From Aporrectodea caliginosa (Eukaryota; Annelida; Clitellata; Crassiclitellata; Lumbricidae): a stretch of 64,000 nt of DNA. The notes under the pieces are model-generated. The model searched no databases. It saw only the letters and a program-made list of their open reading frames with translations, and had not been told where the DNA came from. The DNA lies in contig JACEVL010001191.1 in NCBI GenBank assembly GCA_020284085.1, positions 549,501 through 613,500 of the forward strand. Reading direction: 5' to 3'. This document shows positions 55,171-64,000 of the stretch, in pieces. How positions within the stretch are numbered: position 1 is the stretch's first letter; each line of letters begins with the position of its first letter. The position numbers were made by a program, and so were the translations under genes.

Positions 55171-58100
55171 CTGACAAACGGTTAACAGACGCCAGGCAGA
55201 AACAGGACTAAAGACAGATGAATATAACAGTACCAATGGATCATCCCGATCGGCCAGTGCAGTATGATGGAAGTCAAGGGAGCCTTCTACGCCGAGCAGT
55301 CAGTTCCCTCCCTGGCACTGGAGTCAGACCAGAAGCGCAGGTCGACATAGCTTATCAGAGATCAAAGTCAATGTCACCCGACATGGTTCCAGAAGTATTA
55401 GTGAAAAGTCTACCCAGCAAACAACTCGGTTAGCAAGATCTGTTTTCCTGTGATGGTAACAAATCTGTTAAAATTTAGTATGTGTTACTTTGTGTACACT
55501 GGAGCCTTCATGTACTGTGTTTCATTGGAACACCAATTCTGATATTTTTATTATTACTAGATGTTTTCCATCCGAAGACGGTAAAATGACTTCGATGAGG
55601 ATATTTTCCAGTGGGCATACACAAAGTCACACAGAAATTTGAATCTGAAGTGCAACTCGTCAGCTGCCAAACAGTAGTGCAGTCAACATGTATATGCATT
55701 GTTATAATTTATTGTGGAAGAAAACTGTATTAATTTAAGAAAACATTTCATTTCTTGTGGATGTAGAATCTCGAATCGAAGAAATTGCCGGCCAAAGTTC
55801 GTGGAAGAATCGGTCGAAGAGGAAGCGTCCAGGATATGCAACAATCCACTTCAGACAGGGAGAAGTGGTTGACACAGATGAAATCGCAAGAGAACTCGTT
55901 CAGGCTGACGAGGATGAGGTGGATGGTGAAATGGCAGACTGTCACAGCGAGGAGATTCGAGAGATGGCCACGACTCTGTCGACAAAAAAGGAAATCAGGT
56001 ATTGTATTCGTCATCGTAATCATAAATTTATATAGCACCACTTTACTAGATCACTCCTCAGAAGCGCTTTGGACTTGACAACACCAAACCATGATAGAAA
56101 AGAATGGTTTTGGAACGCTTGCAGAATTATGAATTTTGTGATTTGTCCTTTGTGTGATGTTGTATTGTGTGTGGGAATTTGTAAAGCACGTTTTGCAGTG
56201 GAAACTATTCAGAGGCGCTTTCAGCATTGAACAGGTATGGAAGAAACCCCTACAAATATCTTGGTAAGGATTGAAGGGGGAGCATTATATTATATACAGT
56301 CCAAGAGGAGGGACCCACAATAGCGAAAGCATGAGAGTGACGAGACTGAGCCATAGCAGTCCTTGCCCAAGGGACAAAGAGATCATGTCATTCTGCAGAT
56401 CGGATGGGAGGAAAGTGCAACTGATTGATGCAACTGATGAGCATATATTTCGGGTGCTGAGTTATGCAGTGTAGTGTAATATAATGTAACTCAACATTTA
56501 TATAGGACCTTCCATTTCTCTGTTTGGTTAATAAACTATTAAATTATAAGCAGCTCTGTGATTATCGGTTTTAGTTTTAGGACTTCTTAATGGAGGTGAT
56601 GTGGGTGACCTTTAGTTCTTTGTGAATTTTGTAACTTTAGGCGCTTTATAAATATCCATATACCTACACACAGGGATGAATTTTGGTGTTACCCTTAATT
56701 ATTCGATACCCTTAATTATTAGAACCGTCTCGGCTTTGGTGGTAGTAATGCTGATGATCATGATCGCTGACTGTGGCTATGATCATTTACCATGATCATT
56801 ATTGTGATGTTGAAGAAAAACATTAATTTTCATGAATTTTGTTATAAATTTGTCCTTTGTGTGATATTTTGTAGCTATAAAGTGAAGCAACAAAAAGCTG
56901 AGAAAAGCAAAGCCCAGGAGAAACCTGACTGGTTCACACGGGCATATTATAAGCTCTCTATGGTGTGTAGACAACTATTAGATATCTATGGTGTAATACT
57001 GCACAGAATATTCTTATTCTATTTGCTTCTGACTGAATTGTGCTCTGAATAGTTTATTTATATTTGGCTGAATAGTTTTTTAAACCGAATAAGAATAGTA
57101 GAAGCGCTACATAAATGTTAGCATTTATGGGTAAATGTGCTATAGAAAGTTAACTCTTCACTTTGTAGTTTCTTTTGTGATCTAAACTCTCTTTCTGGCT
57201 TCCGGTTTATGTCTGTGAGGTAAATAAATCTTAAACTTGTTTGATTTTCGTTAAATTTAACATTTACATTTTTAGTATTCTTTCAGGAGTATTGTCGAAT
57301 ATGCTGAAATGATGGCTGTTTTTGTTGCTAGGACTGGAGACATTTCAAGCATCATGTTGCTAGCATGAGGTACATTTTCTCGCTCTGGCAAGGTCACCTG
57401 AACGTTATCGAAGGTCATTTTGGATCAGGAGTGGCCTCATACTTCCAATTTATTCGTGGACTCTTCCTTCTCAATGTTCCAGTCTTTCTTCTGACATTTG
57501 CCTTTGTCATCGTTCCACAGACTTTGTTTCGGTGGTTTCAGCAGGTACCGCCCGGCTACCACCAGAATGTGTCATTTACTGGGGCAGAACTTCTAACTGG
57601 AAAGGTACGATGATGATAATTATATGCTTGACTTTGTTACCATAATTATATCTTCAAACTTTTGAACTACCAAAGATTGCGATCGCAATGGGATTTTTTA
57701 TGAGTTTTCTGACAAGGTGCTGTATGATAGAGCACTTGCAATTCCATTTTACAATTATATAATATACCGTTATCTCACCCATACCATACGTTTTCAAACT
57801 TTTTATCTGTAACATGAGTTTCTCAGCCTCTGCCTCTTTTCTGCAAACGCTTGAAGACCATTTTGTTCAATCGTGGTTTCATTATGTTAGGTCGGGAGTG
57901 CCTCTGATGAGTCTCTCTTGAAGTGGCGCTATATAAATTTACAATTACTATTACCATTACAATACTATGAATTTAAAGCTAAAACACTCCTTTTTCACAA
58001 TTCCTATCCAGATTCCTCTTCTTCCCCTTACCTCTCTCACTGCTCCAACTGTCCACTAAAATTATGCATTTGTTTCACATTATTTACTTACCTTATCATG

Positions 58101-61100
58101 TAGTTTTTTTTGCATAGGGTTGGTTTGAACAGACGGAGCTGTATTACGGATATTACACGAGCGACGTAATAAACGTAGCCGGTGCTCCTTATGACATGAA
58201 GTTTGCGTACTTCTGCACTTGTGCCGGATACTATCTCCTTGTTCTGATCATTCTGACTCGTATGTAAGTCATCCTGTTTTCCTTTCTTTGGAAAATATGG
58301 TTTTGAATTGTGCCATCTAATTTGCCTGTGTGAGCTGTACTGCTTGACAGAAATGTGTTATTAATACTATATTTGCGAGTCATTTAGCCATTCTTATAAC
58401 GCTACATTTGTGAGTAATTTAGCCATTCTTATGACGCTACATTTGCAAGTCATTTAGCCATTTTTATAACACTACATTTGTGAGTCATTTTGCCATTCTT
58501 ATAACACTACATTTACTAGTCATTTAGCCATTTTTATAACACTACATTTGTGAGTCATTTTGCCATTCTTATAACACTACATTTGCAAGTCATTTAGCCA
58601 TTTTTATAACCCTACATTTGCAAGTAATTTTATCATTCTTATAACTACATTTGCATTTTGCAAGTCATTTAGCCATTCTTATAACACTCCATTTGCAAGT
58701 CATTTAAGCCATTCTTTTAACTGCACTGCATTTGCAAGTCATTTAGCCATTCTTATAACACTTCATTTGCAAGTCATTTAACCATTCTTTGACTGCATTT
58801 GCAAGTCATTTAGCCATTCTTTGACTGCATTTGCAAGTCATTTAGCCATTCTTATAACACTTCATTTGCAAGTCATTTAACCATTCTTTAACTGCATTTG
58901 CAAGTCATTTAGCCATTCTTATAACACTCCATTTGCACTGTAGTTGGCCACCTGACAAGACCTTTGTTGATCTGTTACTTTCTAAAATTACAGACTGTCC
59001 AACTCGTACAAGAACAGCTACGTGCAGATGAGTGACGTCTTCACGATATCGTTTGCAAGTAAAGTCTTCTGTGCCTGGGACTTTGCTATCTTGTCGCAAC
59101 CAACGGCCAATCTGAAGCACCATAAAATTTGCACAGAAATTAAGGTAGAATTATAATGCTTTGTTCTCCGTTCTACATGTATGTATGTGTGTGTCTAACT
59201 GGGTGTAAACAATTGGGACTTGTAACTGGGAATATGCCTACAATGCCATACTCACATTACCCTGCCATAACCTACCCTACCCGATCATGCCTTAATTTAC
59301 CCTCACTTTACCTTACATTACACTTTCAAAAGCCACCTTACCTACCCAGCTGTACCCTACCTTGCCCTTGTCTCCGCTGCCCTGACCTATCTTGCCCTGC
59401 TGTGCGTAACCAACTTTACCTTCTCCTCTCCCTGCTCTGACTTGCATGCCCTACTCTATCATAACTTACGTAATCCTGCCATACCCCACCCTATCATGCC
59501 TGACTACCCAACCCTGCACTGCAATACCATATCTTACCTAACCCTACTCTACTTTACCATTCTGTACCTTAACCTCTGCCCTGTCTTGCTCTACCCTACC
59601 TTAATGCTTTTCTGTAACTGGTAAATACTGCATGTAATACGTAGAGTCTCTATTAAATTTGGTGGTATTCGTGTATGGAAAATTCAACAAGCACGCAACC
59701 TCCAGAGCTTTAAAAAATTATTACGTGTCGAACTATTAAATGATGGCATTCTTAAATAATTCTATTGTGTTACTGTTACCGGTAATTAGATACTTGCATA
59801 TTGTTAGTTAAGGCTTTATTTTCATTATTTTTGGTTTCTGTTCTGTTTAAAGAGTAAACTATTATCATTAACCTTGCAAATTCATCGCTAAAATAGGGAT
59901 CCCAATATTATATTATATACAGAGACTAGAAATTTCTTAAACTACATATAAGATTTGCAGCTGTAGTTGAGTAGTCTAGCTGTGCAGTTAGTGTTTGAGT
60001 GAAACGGTGATCAACATTTCATCTGCACTTAAATGTCGAATGCTTTTAGGAGTTACTTTCGTATGTGCATAAAGATGAAACGAAGAAGACGCCCAAGCAA
60101 TGGGCCGTGGTCATTGCAACAAGGGTCGCGGTAAATCTGGTGTTTATTGGCATCATCACCGGTTCCTGTTACCTGATGTATTTCCTCACAGTGTCCGAAG
60201 TACTCAAGGTCGGTTCCATGCATGATTAGCAAATTCTGTTACACCAGTGTGTATTGCAAAAACTTTAAAGTAATTGTGCGCCAAAACCAAGTCGTAGTCA
60301 GGTAAAAACCAAGCCATAGTCAGATGTAAACCAAGTCGTAGTCATGTCTGAACCAAGTCATAGCCATGTCTGAGCCAAGTCATAGTCATGTCTAAAGCAA
60401 GTCATAGTCATACTATACTGTCTGTTACTCTAAACTGAAAATTTACATCTTCGGTCTACTTACGGCTCTTAATGTCGGCCTGGCTTCTTAACTTTATACA
60501 TGGAGCATTATCAAATTTGAGAGACAGAGAGAGAGACAGAGAGAGACCAAGGTGCAGCAACAGTCGTTCACCAAGAACAGTGCTTGATTAATCAGATGAC
60601 CTCGTTGAATAATGACACATCTGGGGAATAAGAACTGATTTTAAGTACTGTGGCTGGCCAGAGTTCAAAGTTTTATAAACTATGAGCCCCAATTTGAAAC
60701 TAATTCATTGATAAGCAGGAAGCCAATGCAAGGATTGTAAGTGATATTGCACAGTTTAATCTTTGTTGTTTTTCTGTTGCAACAGAACGATTTGAGCGTG
60801 CTTTCGGATCTGGCAATGCCAATCTGCATCTCTGCGCTCAACTTCATCGTGCCTTTCATCTTCACTCTTCTGATCGATTTTGAAGACTACGAAAGCCCTC
60901 GGACGAAAGTCTACATAACAATGGCCAGGTCAGATACAATGGCAGGCAGACGACCCCTTTGACCCTCGTAGTACCCTCTCCAGTGTCACGTAGAGACAGT
61001 GCTCAATCATGCATAGATAAATTATAGACCTTCATCATCTGAGTCATCTTATCACAGTCATCTTCTCATTGTCATCATCATCAACATCTTTGTTTTTATA

Positions 61101-63435
61101 AAAAATATAGAGAGATATAAGGTTAACATAAAGTGCCACCGAACAAGTTACTGGGCTACATAAAGAGAGACCCAGAAGAGGGCCACTGTTCACTTAGGGC
61201 AGACTGCTTGGAGATAGCGCTGAAGGACATTGGTGAATTTTCGATTTTTGTTATTATATATTTTTTTATTTATTTATTTGATAACTCATATTGGAACTTG
61301 AACGTGAAGAAGTGCTTTTCTCTTATTTTTCCAGAACAAACTTCCTGAACATTGTCACTCTCGGAGTCCTTGTTTATTCTTGGTTCGCAACAGGACAGTC
61401 TGGACAGAATGAGGTATATAGTATGATGGCAATAAGGTATGGTATTTAGTCTGGTGGAATAACATGGTATTTGGTCTGATGGAATAATGCATGGTATTTG
61501 GTCTAATGGAAGTAAAGTATGGTATTTTTAGTCAGATGGCATTGCATTAGAGATGGCATTGCATTAGGGCTGGTACTGATTACGATTTTTTAATCGATTA
61601 AGCTCTGAAATTTAGCTTCGATTAATCGATTAAATTCGATTAATTTGGTATTTTTTATATATAAAGCATGAAAAACTTTAAAATGTAGTCACTGAGTTAG
61701 CTACTACTTTCTATCTTCAAAAAAACTTCAATCGAACTGTTTATTGCAATGAGGACAGTTAATTTGTACCATCTTCGACTTTTCCATCAGCATTTACCTT
61801 AAACGCAAAGTGATCGCTTAATTTTCCACTCAAACGTTTCACATTATCATTGTTCGCCATATTGTTACTCGGGAAATGGGCCGCTCGACATCATGAAATA
61901 AGTTACAAAATTAATCAAACAAGCCGAAAATTAATCGATTAAAATTTTTAACGATTAATCGATTAATTAATCGGTAAAATCCGCAGCCCTACATTGCATA
62001 CATGAATGGTGCTACTGAAGTTTACAGGTACAATTACGTAAGATTAGATACTCTAATTCACATTTCTTTCTCTTTATTAATTATTCTTTGTTATGACTAT
62101 AACGAAGAATATACAGACTTGTCTGTATATTCTTTCTCTACCATAAGTAACTATTTTCTGCAGTGTGAAACATTCATTTTTTTCAGTGTTGGGAGACTTT
62201 CATGGGCGCCCAGATTTACAGTCTCGTCATAGTCGACTTTCTCTTCATTTTGATCGTCACGTTTCTTTCAGAATTCCTTTTCAGGTTTTGTACAGATTCT
62301 CTGCTCTTTCTTAGATTTCAGTTTTATCGGCTATTTTTACTGTAAACATTTACTTTGTTTGGAATGGCAGAAGTCTGAAATAAACCTATGTGGGCATGTT
62401 TGCTGCATTTAGTCTGAATATATTATTATTATTATTATTATTATTTTACCCGAGGTAGAAATAATCCCTCAGGAACAAAAAATTATTATTATTATTTATT
62501 ATTATCATTATTATTAGATCATTATTATTATTATTATTGTGCATTTATTAAGTGCCACTCTGTAGTGACCAAGCATCAAACAATAGCGCTGATCAATTGT
62601 GAGTGAAAGTCAAGGTCCCTACATGTTAACCATCTCCGCGAGGAGGTTCGAACCCGTACGCTCCTTGTTACAAGGTGAGTCATCACCCGATCAAATATAT
62701 GTTTGCTATCTTTATGCTGGAACTGACCTTTGAACTGATGCCTTCCCTCCCTTCAAACGGTTACTGTATAGGGACCTTGAGCAAGTCCTTCTCTTACAGT
62801 TGCTCAGGGCCATCGACGGATGTTTGCTCATCATGTAGCATGGTTTAACAAATCCAAAATAATAAGTAAGTAATGTATTCACCACTTTTAGTAAAGAAAA
62901 TGAGCATAAATGAACAAAACTCACTTAGTTGCAGTGAAGTCAATAATAATAATGATAATAACAATAATAATACTCGTTTATTTAGTCAAGCTAACAAGTA
63001 TGCAATAAAAATAATAGATGTGGTAACAGATGATAACAAGTATAACAGGAGTCAAATTTAACTGTATGGCAGCCTGCAAGGTGCCCATCTGTTCTACAGG
63101 TCATTCTACAGTCGCCCCTAGGGAGTGGAAGGCTGATTCAACCTTACGGGCTAGCAGGCATCGAACCCACATCCTTCTGATCTTCGTGCCAGCGTGTTAC
63201 CATTCAACCATCTCCGCGCCCCATGCATAAGCAATGCATTCTTGGTTGTTGTCCGTTTTAGGATATGTAAAGTGAATATCGGTCGATGGTATAAGAAAGG
63301 ACGCGAAGTTAACCAATTCCAGTCGTCACTCCAAGACGTCGTTGGTAGCAAAACCGATATTGAAAGGTTTAAGAAGCCGGAGTTCGACGTGGGCAGGAAC
63401 ACACTGAACATTGTCTACTCACAGATTCTTGTCTG
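55171..63435 (+). CDS. TMC (transmembrane channel-like) gene, 5' 11 coding exons, 3' partial
   Basis: Coding exons: 55218-55428, 55767-55998, 56875-56962, 57332-57604, 58118-58263, 58994-59144, 60050-60208, 60786-60928, 61335-61413, 62187-62284, 63262-63435. A 5' UTR part begins after an AG at 55170. All phases agree, giving about 584 residues before the window ends. TMC proteins are multi-pass membrane proteins; some form mechanotransduction channels. Seen: charged N-terminus, EGHFGSGVASYF before TM1 (exon 4), GWFEQTELYYGYY (exon 5), KVFCAWDFAI (exon 6), TM helices in exons 4, 5, 7, 8, 9 and 10, and the TMC signature CWETFMGAQIYS (exon 10). Exon 11 ends VYSQILV. The rest of the TMC domain lies beyond position 64000. 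It diverges from the FYVE gene. Which TMC subfamily it belongs to is not decided. Confidence 0.92.
58360..58935. repeat. About 35-bp minisatellite in a TMC intron
   Basis: About 16 copies of CATTTGCAAGTCATTTAGCC plus ATTCTTATAACACTA, with length variants. It fills most of the intron before the exon at 58994. Confidence 0.95.
59250..59620. repeat. Pyrimidine-rich CCCTACC low-complexity tract
   Basis: Degenerate short repeats around TACCCTACC / CCTTGCCCT in a TMC intron. Open frames here are low-complexity artefacts. Confidence 0.7.
59640..59870 (+). mobile_element. LINE C-terminal and 3' end remnant
   Basis: Translates to FGGIRVWKIQQARNLQSF then KKLLRVELL and a stop, like the terminal helix region of LINE reverse transcriptases. 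AT-rich 3' UTR follows. It lies in a TMC intron. Confidence 0.5.
60290..60415. repeat. About 22-bp tandem repeat
   Basis: Five to six copies of AACCAAGTCATAGTCATGTC-type units directly past the exon at 60050-60208. Confidence 0.8.
61430..61550. repeat. About 32-bp tandem repeat
   Basis: Four diverged copies of ATGGTATTTGGTCTGATGGA-type units in a TMC intron, followed by a short duplication of GATGGCATTGCATTAG. Confidence 0.75.
61565..61991. mobile_element. hAT-type MITE with 8-bp TSD
   Basis: Ends TAGGGCTG and CAGCCCTA, with perfect CATTGCAT duplications (61557-61564 and 61992-61999). Both subterminal regions are rich in TTAATCGATTAA motifs. Confidence 0.88.
62187..62284 (+). CDS. TMC signature exon (CWET)
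   Basis: Exon 10 of the TMC gene: TTTTTTTCAG acceptor, then CWETFMGAQIYSLVIVDF and a hydrophobic helix, ending in phase 2 before GTTTTG. The CWET motif is the hallmark of the TMC family. Confidence 0.93.
62425..62540. repeat. (ATT)n microsatellite
   Basis: Two runs of ATT repeats in a TMC intron, with interruptions. Confidence 0.85.
62555..62700 (-). mobile_element. tRNA-derived SINE fragment
   Basis: Minus strand: GGGTGATGACTCACCTTG head, GGGTTCGAACC B box, then TAGGGACCTTGACTT and a GGCACTTAATAAATG tail. Same body segments as 45036-45140. Confidence 0.6.
63065..63240 (-). mobile_element. tRNA-derived SINE fragment, second family
   Basis: Minus strand tRNA-like head: GGGGCGCGGAGATGG, GAATGGTAACACGCTGG (A-box region) and GGGTTCGATGCC (B box), then a body with CTAGGGGCGACTG. 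It sits just before the last visible TMC exon. Confidence 0.6.
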
Positions 63436-63594
63436 GTAATTGAGTTTAAATTTTCAGATTCAAAGTTTTCTTATTTGACTTTTTTTATTGCATGAAAATG
63501 GGCTCAACGTCAGCGTCACATGTACCCAAAACCTACTGAAGCTCAGCCAATTTTTTTGACTGGTGCTTCTGATTAACCGGCATGATCTCTTTGT

Positions 63595-63810
63595 AATCTA
63601 GCGAGCCTTTGCCTTCATTGGCCCTGCACTATGAAACCAGCTTCCTCCTTTGACACGCTCCTGTTTATTGACTGGTGGGCCAAGTGCCTCTTTTCGTTGT
63701 CTCAAGACCTCTTTCTTTTCTGTGGATCTCTCGCACTGGGAGCGCCTATGATTGGTGTGCACTGTGAGAGGCGCTATATAAATTGATAGATACAATACAG
63801 TAACAATACT
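63595..63810 (+). mobile_element. LINE 3' end (same family as 38960)
   Basis: Shares GCCTTTGCCTTCATTGGCCC, GGGAGCGCCTATGATTGG and GGCGCTATATAAATTG blocks with 38960-39240, ending in ATACAATACAG. Downstream, 63960-64000 resembles the SINE body at 41950-42000. Confidence 0.65.
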
Positions 63811-64000
63811 GATGTAGGTGTTCTTAACTATACAAATATAAATAAAGAAGATGCAGTCTTCTTGTGCTGTGAAAAACTATATGTGCTGCAAAGTATGTTT
63901 GCAAGTCTTTGCCATTACTGCCTCAGATCTGTGTATTAAACAAGCTTCCATGTTCATATCGCAAGTCCTTCACTCACAATTGCTCATGCGCTTCTGCGTG

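Overview
This 64-kb window is invertebrate animal nuclear DNA. The evidence is spliced genes with GT-AG introns of about 0.3 to 2.8 kb, DEG/ENaC, FYVE-domain and TMC genes, tRNA-derived SINEs, LINE 3' ends, a Ty3/gypsy-type LTR element and many hAT-type DNA transposons. A marine invertebrate such as an echinoderm or hemichordate is a guess; the sequence does not settle the species.

1-29.4 kb: a same-strand (+) tandem array of five intronless DEG/ENaC sodium-channel genes, each about 512 codons. Copies 2 (14861-16399), 4 (25421-26959) and 5 (27768-29306) are open. Copy 1 (6476-8018) has a frameshift, a stop codon and a deleted leader. Copy 3 (19601-22134) is split by a 999-bp hAT element. Duplicated 5' flanks go with each copy, and one orphan flank (8.8-11.2 kb) has no gene. 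A conserved promoter block with a TATA box is intact only at copies 3 and 4.

29.4-36.7 kb: LINE and hAT debris, then gene-poor AT-rich DNA that may include the 3' UTR of the next gene.

36.7-49.4 kb (- strand): a 12-exon gene whose exon phases all agree, predicting a 462-residue protein with an N-terminal FYVE zinc finger followed by armadillo-like helices. Its introns hold several minisatellites.

49.7-53.8 kb: a 4.1-kb hAT-type insertion carrying a young, internally deleted gypsy element with identical LTRs. It sits between the divergent FYVE and TMC genes.

55.2-64 kb (+ strand): the first 11 coding exons of a TMC (transmembrane channel-like) gene, which runs off the right edge.

At least eleven hAT-type insertions have exact 8-bp target duplications. 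The most unusual signal is the abundance of TAGGCCTA, TAGGCTA and TAGCCTA words in the first 33 kb. Alignments between duplicated flanks indicate that these words arise as tiny insertions at TA dinucleotides.
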